Source: Microthyrium microscopicum (Eukaryota > Ascomycota > Dothideomycetes > Microthyriales > Microthyriaceae). From it: 64,000 bases of DNA. Shown in pieces: positions 22,129-34,000 of the stretch (positions are counted from its first letter, which is position 1; each line of letters starts with the position of its first letter). The stretch covers positions 1,564,538 through 1,628,537 of the forward strand of contig MU004235.1 in the NCBI GenBank assembly GCA_010405405.1, read 5' to 3'. The notes beneath the pieces were generated by a model. It had not been told where the DNA came from. It did not search any database and was given only the letters and a program-made list of their open reading frames with translations. The translations under genes and the position numbers were made by a program.

Positions 22129-22847
22129 ATGAATAAACTGATGCTCTTCTACCTCGCGGTCAACTTCTTCTTTCTTGCCTGCGGCGGTCTCATTCTCGGC
22201 TTCTCCCTCGTCAGCGAACAACAAGAAAAGGCAACACCCACAGTAGCCAATGTAGCATATACACTACTACTGACGGAATGCCCACTCACCGGTACGTAAA
22301 GTTCCACTCAAGTCAATGTATCACCAGCTAACAATATATCCCAGCCGGCGTTGTCAACTCCATCTTCGTCTTCATAACCTTCCTCCTCTCCCTCCCCGCC
22401 CTCGCAATGCCCAACTCCCGCTCCTGGCTAAAAGTCCAAGCATGGGGCCTTATAGTCTGCTCCATCTTCACACTCGTCCTCGGTCTCGTAATCTGGTTTG
22501 ACACGCTCGAAACACGACGCAACCTCGCAGTAATCTGGGGCCAACAAAGCATGCAAGTGCAAGCTCTTCTCCAAGAACGCTTCCAATGCTGCGGATACCT
22601 CAACTCAGTAACACCGCCCTTTGTGCAAGACGCAATATGTCCAAATGCGCAGGTGGCGGCAACAAAGATGGGCTGTGTGGGCCCATTCAGCAGCTTCGCG
22701 AATATTTATCTGGATTTGATCTTTACGGCGGCATTTGGCATTGTGGGGGTTGATGTGTTGCTGTTGTTGTGTGTGGTTATGGTTATTAAGTATAGGGAGG
22801 AGCAAGAGCGGTATCGCCATATTGATGAGAAGGTCAATGGATTTTAA
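22129..22847 (+). CDS. PLS1: PLS1-type fungal tetraspanin
   Basis: Two exons, 22129-22291 and 22345-22847, give 221 aa, the usual size for the family; the 53-nt intron is GTACGT...CAG. Four membrane helices are visible: near 5-28, 55-77, 85-105 and 182-207. The large extracellular loop lies between helices 3 and 4 and carries the tetraspanin signature CCGY (FQCCGYLNS) plus further cysteines (C..A..C, GCVG). The segment between helices (LTECPLTAGVVN, WFDTLETRRNL) resembles fungal Pls1 proteins. These act with NADPH oxidase Nox2 in penetration-peg formation and ascospore germination. The family assignment is strong. The choice of Pls1 over the related ascomycete Tsp3 type is from memory of the family pattern. 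Confidence 0.8.
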
Positions 22848-23124
22848 GGGATGATGTTGTTTTGGTGCGAGTTGATGATTTGTTGGCCGCATGTGTTGAG
22901 CGATTTAACCTTAGAATTGTACAAATTTCACGGGGCACATATGAGATGATGGATATGAGATGTGACCATTACAACTTTGTTTGTCATGTCGTTATGTAGG
23001 TGGTGGTAGTTGATTATTGGCAAACACACCCTGATGTCTCGCCATAACCAGATCAGGTAGAGCAATGTACACTGCACCTATCTCTTCAACGCAACTCTTC
23101 GTGTCTCTTCTAGCATCAAGCTCC
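22848..23124. other. convergent intergenic gap
   Basis: 3' UTR space between the tetraspanin and the partial F-box copy on the other strand. No gene seen. Confidence 0.4.
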
Positions 23125-23951
23125 TCACACATGCCAATCCCAGCCCACCGCCAACTCAGGAGCAGTCTGTTGCAAGTCCAATCCCACAGTAAACAACGTT
23201 TCTCCCGCAGACATATCATGCTCAAAGTGCCCATTATATCCAAACACGTCCGCATAACGCTCTTTCTTATAGAATGTTTCTTCCGTAAAGTAAGGCTCTG
23301 TGTAGGAACATTCGATACCAAGAGCCTCAAGTTTGGACTGGAACCATTTCAAGGTGTGCCAGGGATAGATGAAATGTCTCTGCTCTTTGCTGCCTCTACA
23401 CAGGTATGGTCTCCATGGATTGTATACTATTTCTATCCTTCGGAATTTGTGGTTTGTTTTCGATGCTATAGAGGCGAAGTTGTAGATCCATGGCATGATC
23501 TTTAGATAGAAGTGGTCGAAGGGGACTTTGGCCCATTTTAAATCAATGGTAAACGCGATGGTCGTAAGAGTTGGTGTTATAAGTCTTCCAGCGGCGGCTG
23601 CTGGTGTAGGGAGGTTGTCGTATGGACCTCGGATCATGCAATTTCGATCATCATCGTTCTTAGTCTTCTGTTAGTATATTCAATATAAGTACTGTCCAGT
23701 TCAACATCTCAACGGGACATCAATTCACGCAGGCTTCAAGATGTATTTATCGTGAAATTAGACTTACTAGTGACTCTACTGAGGTCGTTCCATCGTGCCA
23801 ATTTGCCAGCACTTCCCAGGATATGTTTATGATTTTCAGTTGTTCGAAAGATACTAATGGAGCAGGACGCAGTTTCCCAACAGCCGTGAAGCCCTCGATA
23901 AGAGCTAGTTTAGTCAATGATCCACTGTGGTTCCTCAAAAGATCACTTAAG
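23125..23951 (-). pseudogene. truncated tandem copy of the F-box gene 3' half
   Basis: Exons 23951-23768 and 23658-23125 encode a close paralogue of the last part of the gene at 24312-26238. The pairs GSLTKLALIEG / GSLTKLILAGG, ISWEVLANW / ISWEVLVNW and KIMPWIYNFA / MIMPWIYNFA show this, as do YNPWRPYL in both and SYTEPYFTEETFY / TYTEPYLTEDEFY. The F-box and first half are absent. Upstream of 23951 no homologous exon can be found, although a plausible TTTCAG acceptor remains. The copy also lacks the intron that splits the Trp-Ala-Lys-Val site in the full gene. Either a partial duplication or a gene that lost its 5' part; it keeps an open frame to the stop. Confidence 0.65.
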
Positions 23952-24311
23952 CTGAAAATAACATTCCGTCGCTGACATATGAGAATCCTTCCTAGAAATT
24001 AGCACGCATAGCACGCATCTATAGGCCCTCGAGTCGACTTTTAAAAGTTCGGCTTGAGCTGGATTTTCTTGGTGGAGGGGAACGATTTGAGTTTTTGATG
24101 TTCTTGATAAGTGTGCATAAACGTCAATATCGTGCAGGTTAATATGAGCTCCAAGAACAGAGCAATTAGTCTGACTGACAACACGAGAAGGATCAAGTCT
24201 TCCTGCGGGTACAGGCAATAGCGTGCCACGTTATTCATGTACTTGGTCTACCCTCTGCCTTAATCCATCACCTGCCCAGCTGGAGAGTTCCGAGAGAATC
24301 TCCCGATACTG

Positions 24312-26238
24312 TCATGACCAGTCGACTGTTGACCACGCAACTGCTAGCTCAGGAGCCATTTCTTCCAGGTGTTTGAAGATATCATCCAGCGAGTTGTCAA
24401 AGCGTTCCCACATCGGATGACCAACAAGTGCATAAGCTTCTTCCATATAAAACTCGTCCTCGGTAAGATAGGGTTCGGTATAAGTAAAAGTGATGCCCAA
24501 AGCATCAATTTTTGTTTTGAACCACTCCAGAGCTCGCCAAGGATACATGAACTCCAGACTTTGTGGCTGCTCTCTAAGGTATGGTCGCCATGGATTGTAC
24601 ATGATGTTCAACCGTAAGCCAGGCTTTCTTTTAGCTGCGTTGGTTGCAAAGTTGTAGATCCATGGCATAATCATTGCACAGAAGTCAGAAAATGGGACCT
24701 TGGCCCTGAAAGTTATCAGTACAAGATAACGATGGTGATAGTGGTTTTGGTTGTCCACTTCCATTAAGAAAAGGGTGAAAGTGCTTGTATCGAGGGATAG
24801 TCTTACCACGTTGTATCAATTGGAATCTCAATAGTCGTGATGGTTGGCGTGATAATTTTCTCCACTACGCTTTCTGGCGTTGGGAGATTATCGTAGGAAC
24901 CCGCAATGTAGCCATATTTGCTATCATCAAATTCAAGCCCCTATGAATGTGGGCCAAGGCAAATATAACGCGTTCACACGCCGGCCCGGGTGCCCGACAA
25001 AATTGGCCATCTCCAATTAAGAATAACGAACCATCGCTTCATGATTTCGCGAGATATTTCAAAGATCTCGGCAAATCATGACGCACGACTAGAAGAAGGT
25101 AGTCAGTCTTACCAGTGATCTTACTGGTGTAAGTTCGTCAGACCAATTGACAAGTACCTCCCAAGATATGATGATGGTGTGCAAACTTTGATAAAAGATT
25201 AGAGGATTTGGGTCAGGCAATAAATCATGGAAGGTTGCGAAACCACCAGCCAAGATCAGTTTTGTTAATGAGCCCTTCTGGCCGCTCACAAGATTCGCAA
25301 TACTCTCGTTCCACGCTCTTATAGTGTTGTCATCAACTCCTGAGTTCTCGCTAGGCCCGGCAAATCCCATCGTGGTACAACCCATAGTGAAATGTTGCAA
25401 CTGATCAAACTTGAGCACATTCATCGCTCTCTGGAGATTCTTAAAGCTTCCAGGAATAAAGCTTTCGCCATACCATATCAAGTCTAGATGCTTAAGCGCG
25501 GGCATAATCCTAGAAGTCGTTAGTGTAAAAACAATGACGAAGCGACGCCGGAACATCTGACTGAGTTTCATAACCCGGAAAAAGATTCTACAATGAGTAC
25601 TTGGATACAAGGCAAACTTACCTGAACATTTGCTCTAGCATCAAACATCCCGTGCGCAAATGTTGTGCGTAAGACTCAGCGTTATTGAAATCAAAATCCC
25701 ACATCACACTCAGGCATTCAAGTCTCTCGAAACTACCCAAGAATTGCAGAAAATGAGCGGCTTCAACGGTTGACAACCTACCATCGCGCTCGAGAGGTTC
25801 TCGAGGAGGACCTGCGTCAAAGTCAAGGCGGAGCACTCGACAAAAGGCGTTCAGACTTGCTAAATTGCATTTTTGCCGGTTGATCCATGCCGGAGCTTGG
25901 AACTCGCCCATGATATGGAATCGAAAGCTGTTGTATATCATTGGAATCGTAAGGCTGTAAAAGCGTTTGCAAACGCGCGCGAGCACGAAAGCCGCGGATT
26001 TTTTATACTTGTCACAGTCACATGTGCGAGTTCTCCAATCACAACTAGTGTGGACATCATCCCAAGAATCCGTAGTTCTTAGAGATCGAGAGGAATTAGA
26101 TGGTGTAGTTGTGACGAATGTAACAATCCAGAGCAGGAGTTCGTCAGGAAGGCGAAAGATCCAGGCATTTGGCGGTTGGGTAGTAGGCCTAGCGATAAGT
26201 TCTTGCGAACCACTGCTCGCCTCGAGATCTTGTGGCAT
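24312..26238 (-). CDS. F-box protein
   Basis: Four exons, 26238-25622, 25509-25113, 24940-24807 and 24705-24312, give 513 aa. All three introns are GTAAG...AG and preserve phase. The F-box is at about residues 27-75 (IFRLPDELLLWIVTFVTT ... ARVCKRFYSL), with an insert containing CDWRTRTCDC between its halves. The remainder has LRR-like helical segments (LKHLDLIWYGESFIPG, LQHFTMGC) and a C-terminal MPWIYNFA...YNPWRPYL domain. Probable substrate receptor of an SCF ubiquitin ligase; the target is unknown. A partial tandem copy of the 3' half lies directly downstream at 23125-23951, so this family is expanding locally. Confidence 0.85.
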
Positions 26239-27061
26239 TTTGTACTAGAGGGTACTTCTGATAGCGAAGCTCAATTCTTTTGTTGTGCTGTGGGTTGCGG
26301 GAATCAGCTCAATACAAAGTGCCATTCATATCGGTACAAATATACCCGTACATGTTGCGGTTCAATATTCCGAAATCGTTGTCGTTGTGCACAGATAGAA
26401 GCTGATGGCGAGGTCGCTCGATGCTGATGGAAGTGGGCGATGGCCGGTGGTACTGGACTACTGGTGGGTAAAAGTGTTGCACCTTCCAAGAACAATCATT
26501 GCTCCTGCCATTTACAAATAAACAACATACTAGCGTAAACTTTACTTTAACTCCCTTTGTTAAGACACCTCCCCTCGATCGCAACATTTGTTCCATGGTA
26601 TTACTTTCATTTTTAAGCAGTACTTCTGCACCTACTCAGTTTGCGCAAGAGGTGGATGAATGACCGTCGTGGAGCATTTTGGGTACCTTGAGAAATTGAG
26701 TGCCATGCTTGAGCATTCCAAATTATTCTAGCAAAGGGTAATCAATTGAGCTCCAATAGCTTAAGTGAGAGAAATTTTTACCACCTGCAGAAAAGTGATA
26801 TTGTATAAACAGCTTAGGCAAAAGCGCATTAATTATGTTTGTTTTGTCTATTATAGTAATCAGATTTAGACACTTTCCATATTACCACACCAATTGCTGA
26901 ACCTTCATTCGCCGTCAGCCAAAAGAACCGAAATCTATATGTTAGGCGACATAGCACCATTTTTTGAACAGTCCGGACAATACCAGGACATAAAAATAGA
27001 GCGCCGCTCATGTCAAAACGCCATATTATGCGAGATCAAACGCTCAGAACACGAATCAAAC
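26239..27061. other. intergenic, no gene seen
   Basis: 0.8 kb between the F-box start and the MARVEL-like gene stop. Short unrelated frames only. Confidence 0.45.
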
Positions 27062-27686
27062 TTAGACAGCCTGCTTGAGATATCCACCCATCTTGCCGTG
27101 CTTGTAGCGCAGAGTAGGTAGTAGGACAGCTGAAGTAGCAAAGAGGATGGTGAGCGCGATGCTGAAGCCCCAGATAGCCTTGGTCTCAAAGCAGTTGCTC
27201 TTGTTCATGCCAGTCCAAGCCTCAAGTGGAAGAAGACTGCCAGGCTTGTTGAGGTTGGAGAAGAGATCTTCTAGCACTTGGCCGTCGGTGGTGCGACCCG
27301 GGAAATAGCAGTTGACATAGGAGAGTGGCTTGCCGACGGTGACGGATACGACGATCCAGGCGAGGAGGATGAAGAAGTCGAGGCCGGCCATGATGTAGAG
27401 ACCCATGTTGGCAATGGCCCAGTAAAAGGCTACGCTGACGAGTGTGTATAGTGTGACGATTGCAGTCTAGAGCAGTCAGTTTGGTTGAATGGAAGAGATA
27501 AGAGAAACATACGATGCTGATAGTTCCAACTATCTCTCTTGAGGGCTCGTGATCAGCCATGACCATTGCATTGATGAAGTTTCCCGTAAGTCCAAGGATG
27601 ACGATCAGGCAGATGAGCTGTAGAACGCGAACACCGAGGAAGGTGGCGCTTAGAGGAGCGGCTCCGTAAGATGGAATGGCAACCAT
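27062..27686 (-). CDS. MARVEL-like four-helix membrane protein
   Basis: Two exons, 27686-27513 and 27466-27062, give 192 aa; the 46-nt intron (GTATGT...TCTAG) is phase 0. Four hydrophobic helices are seen at about 16-37, 52-76, 80-102 and 158-180. The second loop contains CYFPGRTTDG and ...SNCFETKAIWG, where a Cys pair could bridge. Topology, helix spacing and length fit fungal MARVEL-domain proteins found at the plasma membrane or in vesicles. No specific function can be given. The start was chosen at MVAIPSYG because the longer frame upstream is low-quality leader sequence. Confidence 0.75.
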
Positions 27687-28951
27687 TTTGGGTGTTGTAG
27701 TAATGAATGAACTGATTTGTGAGGAAACCGATAAAGTTGAATGACCGATTGGATTTGGAAAATGAAGGTATCTGCCGGCAGATATTATGCTGCGATATGC
27801 TTGTAAATAAGGGGAAAAAATGCAGAAAAAAAGACCCAAGACTAAGGAAATGACTCAAGGAAATTCGTGAAAACTTTTGAAGATGTGTATGATTATGGTT
27901 ACGACTGAATGGCAAGATCTTAAACTCTTAAATACCAGATCGTTGATGGCCATTGCTCCCAACACTCTTGCGCTATTGTGCTATCCATCCAGACTTACAA
28001 AAAAAGAAAGAAGGCTGAAACATTCTATTTCTGTACTGTGTTACCTGTCTAAGGTTTCAGCATCTTGAAAATTCTACGTCTCAGAAAATGGATTCCTCCA
28101 ATAACTGCCAGTAACTGGCAGGCAAAGGAAGTCCAAGTCCCTGGGCCGTTGAATGAGGCTGAAGCTGGTGTGGATTTGCTGGCGGCTACAAGATTCGTGG
28201 GACCAAGCGCCGCCCCCTGCAACCACCACTCACCTCTCACCATCATCAAGACAGCGCTGATTCTGGACAAGCTGGCTTGGCGAACTGCAGAGAGGCTCTG
28301 CGTTGTAGGCCTCTTGATGCCACTGGTTCGCAATGCTTGAAGCGATTTGAAGATGGGCTGGCGATCCTACAGCGGGTCGGAAAGGGAAGGCCTTTCCGCT
28401 GCCGCTCGTGGCCAGAAAGACTGGTGCTGAGCTTGGCCATCGTTTGACAGTGGTACCATCGACTGATGAGCTGATGTCATTGCATAAGTTTCTTTGCTCT
28501 CATTAAAGATGACGGAGTCTATTCTTGTGTTGTGGTTGAAGGAAGATGAAGGTCCATCCACTTCACGTTCTAAGGTCATTAGTCAGTCTAAACAGACCAA
28601 TCATATCCTAGCACCGCTCATTTTAGATCAGATTTTACACCAGATCAGATATTACTGTCTGTATACTGGCGCTCTTCCACATCGTTTTTAGAATAGACGA
28701 AAGATGCGGAACAATACCTACAATTCAAGGTCGAATCCATTACTCTGTGCTTCCAAATATTGGAAGTTTGGATTAACAATGGCCCTATCTATGCTTTTTG
28801 TGGCTGAAGATTGGCCAATCCAATGGCACAAAACAAACGGACGCGTTGACCTTCTTGTAAGTTCAGAGAGCAGACTGATTACTCTCATGATGTAAAGCTC
28901 GTCATTGTCATAGAGCAAAGTAAGTCTCGCCTTGAGCAAAGCACAAACACG
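27687..28951. other. intergenic, no secure gene
   Basis: 1.3 kb. Two minus-strand frames around 28049-28440 (one reading RPTTQSLSAVRQASLSRI, one starting MAKLSTSLSG) have a mitochondrial-presequence look. They lie in different frames, and I could not join them by a credible intron. Confidence 0.35.
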
Positions 28952-29640
28952 ATGTCCCCTTCACCAGATTCCATCCGCGAGCTCGAGCCTTGCTACCTAG
29001 GCAAAGGTTGCAGTCTCCGCTTGTTCGAAGACGACTCCAAGGAGGGCCCTACGAAGCCAAATGGACCGAGACAGCCTACGATGGCGCTGAGGACTCAGAC
29101 GTGCTCGAAGTGCCCATGCACTTGCACGTCGAGCACGACGAGTACGTGCAGATACTCGAAGGCCGGATGACAGCGACCATCAATGGCAAGGCGACTATTC
29201 TAGATCCCAGTAAGGGTCGCATCACCATACCGAGGAGTGATACGCACGGATTCAAGGTTTTCAAAGGCGAGCAGATGACTGCCAAGGAGTGGTCGTCTCC
29301 GGCTGGTAAATACAAGGAGCTGTATGTTGTAAATTGCCATCGCTTTGATAGAATGATGCTGACAAGAGGTGGATTCTTTCGAGATATGCTGGGAGGCGAG
29401 AGCTTGCCGGGCTTTTGGGGTAGCCTGCGGGCGTTCCTCAGTCATGATGCGTATCCTTCTCTCTGCTTCAAGATGCTTGATCGATTGATGAGTGAGAATG
29501 TCTTTCCTCTCTCGACCTGCTGGGGTGCTTATCGTGCGATAAGTCTCTTACTGTGCCTGGTGGAATCGCAAAGCTGTTCGGTCTTGGGAAGCAGCGTCGG
29601 CCAGGAGCAAAAATGAAAATCTCTGCGGTGCTTGTGTGTG
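28952..29640 (+). pseudogene. cupin-domain protein gene with frameshifts
   Basis: The protein starts MSPSPDSIRELEPCYLGKGC and continues to FEDDSKEG in one frame. It resumes without a gap in the +2 frame as PYEAKWTETAYDG. A single base is missing within GGGCCC at 29044-29049. The second frame holds a cupin core with metal-binding motif 1, VPMHLHVEHDEYVQILEGRM, followed by motif-2-like IPRSDTHGF. A 45-nt intron with a CTGAC branch at about 29322-29366 may be present. Near the 3' end the expected tail (VPGGIAKLFGLGKQRRP, from 29553) is in a third frame, so a second lesion or an unplaced intron exists. Either a recent pseudogene or an assembly with homopolymer errors. Function of the intact form: small-molecule-binding or oxidase-like cupin, unknown substrate. 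Confidence 0.7.
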
Positions 29641-29877
29641 ACTGCCTTTGAGCTCCATATGCTTCAGCTGATCGTAGATCGATCCGTCTCAAGAGATGGT
29701 TTTCGTCACTATGGCTCAGTCTGAGAATAAACCAACTTGAACACATTACCTTCCTACACCACTACTTTGTTATTCTTGGATAGCAGTGAACCTGAAATAG
29801 ACCTCAGAAGTCGACTTCAAGGTTTCGTAACATATGGTGGTTAATCATCAAACCACTGGTCAATACCAAGCAAAAGC

Positions 29878-32003
29878 TCAAGCAATAGTACTGTAAAGCA
29901 ATACCTCAGCGCATGCCGTCAGGAAATGTTTATGGCTCATTACAAACTCCCACAAAGAAGTCTCCGACTTGGTCAACAGCTCGTACGACAGATCATCTTG
30001 ATCTATTGTAGCATCTGTCATAGAACCTAGATCTTTCTGATCTCGGCGAAATAGAATTTGATCGTCATGTTCATCGTACTTCTCATCAGGAAAGTGTCCG
30101 CGGGCATAAACTTGCAGACTGGGCAGTCCGGACGAACTGAACGCCCAGTCGATTATGTCGACCTCGTCTTCCAAATCATTAGGTCGACCGTAGACCCTCG
30201 GTGGTCTATGATGAAGAATCTTGAGCTTGTGGAGAGACTTGTGATTTTGATGGCAGATAACTTCCTAAAGCCAGTTACCATTAGTAAATGCATGGGAGAG
30301 GTTATATGTACTTACCAGTGTTGGTATTTCGCAGCAAAGACCCAGAAGCTCAATGTTGTCAAGCCGATTTCCCGATAGCCCTAAACAAATCGCATCATCA
30401 TTCCCCATTTCCCAGCATTGCGGCCGATCAAGGATGAGCGATTTCAAGGTTGAACGGTGATGAAACACTGAATCCCAGAATTCTTGCCTAGGTGTGATAG
30501 CATGGGATACAAAGAGTTCTTTCAGCCCAGAGAATGACTTCAAAAAGCGTATTAGGGGTCGATCGGTTTCATCAAGTGTAAGTTCTCCTGGCAGCGTCAA
30601 CTCCAGGGAGGTTAGCCTTACAGGTAATCCTGAAGATGCTAGGAAGTCCAGTAATGCGAGGCTTCCCAAACAGTTCAGTAGTTTCAAGCTTTGCAATTGG
30701 CATATGGAAAATGTAGGAACGACATTTTTAACATCTTTGAACCAAGGAGCTGAGGAGAGAGACAGCTTCCGGAGTGCCGGAAATTCCAGCGGAGTCTCAG
30801 GTGTAATCTGTAATGTTCTCAGGAGAAATTCATTGTCTGTGCTGCTGAGCAGACCAGCTTGGACATGATCAACCGCCAGGGTATTGCAATGAAGAGCTAG
30901 CTCTATTTCTTCAAGTTTCCTTGCGCTGGACCTTAATATCTGCGAGACGGTCTTTGAAAGCCTTTGGTCATCTGAGGTCCATGAAATATATCGAAGCTGG
31001 CTCAAACCTCCGAGTTGATGAAGATCCGGTAGATCTGGATCTCTACAAAGTCCATCTACTAATATGGTCAGGGAGCTGAGTTGTCCCTGCCTGCTAGAAA
31101 TATTTTGTACGACTTTAGGAGGTATGCAGGTACGCCACACCCAGCTATGTTCTGCATTAGTCAAAGCTCACATTATCAAAAGGAGAGACAAACCTGAACG
31201 TGTGGAGCTGGTTCTCTGGAATAAAGTCAAGGAGAGGAGATATCATAGCGTTTAAATCCTCAAGAAAAGCTTCGTGGATGTTGGCTGACAGGCCCGCAAG
31301 TCTTCTATTTCTGTACGTAATTTGAGCAAGACCAAGATCTTCTTCGAATCCCTCATATGCGTCGTTCTCTTCTTCCTCGTAATTTTCGTCCGAGCGGCCA
31401 AATATCCAGTGGGCCGGTTCATCATCCCCATGGTCTTGAACTTGTCGACCACAGGGACAGCGGGGTCTGCTCGTATCCTCTGGCGCGAGTGACGCCACAA
31501 AACTCAAGCGTTTGACGTGGATTAAGTTCCTTCTACTTTCATCGAAGATTGAAAGCCCCAATGACACAGGGTTATTCTCATATGGATATGCAGGACGTAT
31601 GGTTACCGCAGTATATAACCTGGGTATCACAAGCTCACTGAAGCGTCGCGAAGTCAGAGCTATAGCTATCACCTCCTCCCTTTCTTGAATCTGGATTGAT
31701 TGTTAGTTTAGTGTCCTCTTCCAAAGTTGCTTTCAGCTGTTGTGCGATATATCTGGCGTGCTCCCATCGGGTATGATATTCTATCGTGCTTTAGCGCAAT
31801 TAGTCACTAGCCTCTAGCCTCCCGACGCCTTCAGGCTCGTCTTTGGTAGCCGAGTACTCGATCATAGCATGCGATATGCCCAGACGCAGATATCGCTATG
31901 CGAGCACGCCGGATACGTCGTCAACCAGTCCAAAGCATTGACGTACGTCTTGGAAGATCTCTAGCAGGATCTCTGGTGGAAGTGACAGTATCGACGTAGG
32001 CAT
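29878..32003 (-). CDS. F-box / leucine-rich-repeat-like protein
   Basis: Four exons, 32003-31947, 31690-31194, 31144-30316 and 30264-29878, give 589 aa. The first exon is only 57 nt (MPTSILSLPPEILLEIFQD). It splices by GTACGT...CCAG to IQEREEVIAIALTSRRFSEL, which together form a complete N-terminal F-box. The middle shows LRR-like spacing of Leu residues (LTSLELTLPGELTL, LKSLILDRPQCW, LDNIELLGLCCEIP). An acidic segment (DENYEEEENDAYEGFEED) sits near residue 115, next to a CPCG motif. Probable SCF substrate adaptor. The exon-1 assignment is the least sure part because its intron is 256 nt, longer than the others. Confidence 0.8.
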
Positions 32004-32810
32004 GATGGATGTTGGTGGAAGTCAAGATCAATTGCGAATAAGTCGACGAAGTAGAACTAGAGAGAACTTGAAAGGAGTCAAAACTGGCGACATAATTCCT
32101 GCTTTGAAAGACGTTAGTTGAGAGTGCAGGGGCTACAGAAAGCTCCGTGCATCTTGCTGTCTAGGGGCTGGTTGAAGCTGAACAGTCAGTTAAAGGTAAA
32201 CTTCACGTCTTCTGACTTCTCTTGACTCTTCCCTTGCAAGTTTCATCCCATGATTGCATCAGAGAGACAAATTTTTTCTCTCTCCACATATATCCTACAG
32301 GTCACAATACTTAAGACTTGTTTGGTAAGCAGATTATCTTTATGCTAACTCTGCACCTGCACTCGACTCAAGAACAACAATTGCTCTGCAAAACCAGCTG
32401 CAATAAGGTTCTTACGGAACCTGAAAGAGAAAATCCGGTGATAGGTATGGTGTTGAGGAAGATCCGCGAGCGTGTGGCGTAACCTCAAAATATGCAGGTG
32501 GACCCAGCAAATTCGCTCTGCAGCCACGCGCGCATCCGCCGCTGTTGACTCCAGAGTCCATACGAAGCTAGAGAGATGAACATGCGAATCCTTCCTTTAC
32601 AGTACTGGACTAAAATACTCATTGATTTAGAAGTGTTAACTAAGGCAATCATTAGGCACTCGTAATGTATCATGTAACAGCAGAGGCTATTCATTCTTAA
32701 ATTATTCAGCATCAAGCCTTCCTGCCGTTGATGTTACAAACTTTCTTTGAAAGCCAACCAGTGGATAATCAACTGGTGCCCCCATCAACTTAGAGGCTCT
32801 CATGAACACT
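32004..32810. other. intergenic, no gene seen
   Basis: Promoter side of the F-box gene. Short frames only. Confidence 0.4.
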
Positions 32811-32955
32811 GCTAAACAAAAGATGCTGTATTTTCCATCGCGTTCGATAAACTATGCTAGTAAGAACGCCCTTTATGGGAAATAAAGCACTCGATAGCAA
32901 ATCGTGTCATGTGGAAGCCATCGAGCTCGATGGGAGCACACCAGTTATTTTGTCC
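32811..32955. repeat. dispersed repeat, copy B
   Basis: Counterpart of 2171-2290. It shares CTAAACAAAAGATGCT, the TATGGGAAATAAAGCACT block and the end GATGGGAGC...TTATTTTGTC. It sits about 50 bases outside the left inverted repeat of the RIP-mutated element, so it is either adjacent by chance or part of an older nested insertion. Confidence 0.55.
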
Positions 32956-33004
32956 TTAGCTTGAAAGCTAAGCACTTCGACTCGTGATGAGCCTCGGGCT
33001 CGCT

Positions 33005-33023
33005 AGTGGAGAGGGTCGGCAGG
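33005..33023 (+). repeat. left inverted repeat of the AT-rich element
   Basis: AGTGGAGAGGGTCGGCAGG, matched in inverted orientation at 36362-36380 with one mismatch at the second base. It lies just outside the AT-saturated interior. Confidence 0.65.
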
Positions 33024-34000
33024 CCATTTGGAGTACCTTCGGATCGCGATCTAAGGGTACTTAGAAGGCGTTTTTACTCCTTAAATAGGAATAGCACGTA
33101 AAAGAATAAAAGTTATTTTTACTAAGTAAAATTAACTTATACTCTACTTTTATTTCTTATCCTAACTTATAATTAACCTATTTTAGAATAGCGCTAAAGT
33201 TAAGTTAATATTAAGTTATTATAGATATTATAAATATTAAAGGACTATATATTTCTATTCTTTTAAATATAATAATATTATCCTATTTAAATTTATATCT
33301 TCTATTAGTAAAGATACTAAGAACCTAAATTATTTAATCTCTATATATATATTTAATAGCTTATACTAATATTAATTCTATATTAATAGAGTTATTAATA
33401 GAATTAATATTATTCCCTTTATTACTACTAGAATCTTTTAAGGAATCTTAGAGTAATATAGTAATAGCTAATATATAAATTTAAGAATCTTAAGGCTAAG
33501 AATAAACTTAGGATTACCTATAGTATACTTAGAATTAATAAGTTAAGGAATCTTAGCTTTTTAAAGATTAGTATTAAGAACTACTTTAGAAATTAGTATT
33601 AATAAGTAATTATCTAGGTACTCTAATACTAATAGCTTAATTCTACTTTTATTAGTATCTTATTACTTAAAATACGTATATATTACTTCTTAATATAAAA
33701 TATATTTTAGTTATATCTAGTACTTTAACTATAAGTTAAAGATATAAAATTAAATAAATAAAAGATAATCTTTATATAGTAGTAAATTATACTTTTTAGA
33801 ACTATAATATTTATAGTAGTACTAGTAGTAATTAATTATTTAATTAGATAAGTAGATTTTAGGTTTAAACTACTTTAGCTTTCTATACTATAATTAGTAT
33901 TTAGCTTAATAAAGAACTCTTTTAGGGTACCTTAAAGCATACTATTAATAAGGCTATAAAGTAATAGTAAGATAAAGTTACTAATAAATACTTAAGCTAT

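Noticed and set aside
28049-28440. Small mitochondrial-like protein on the minus strand
   Set aside because: Two promising frames could not be joined with a credible intron, so it was left as intergenic.
28720-28760. GGTCGAATCC resembling a tRNA T-loop
   Set aside because: No acceptor, D or anticodon stems around it; no tRNA was found anywhere in the window.
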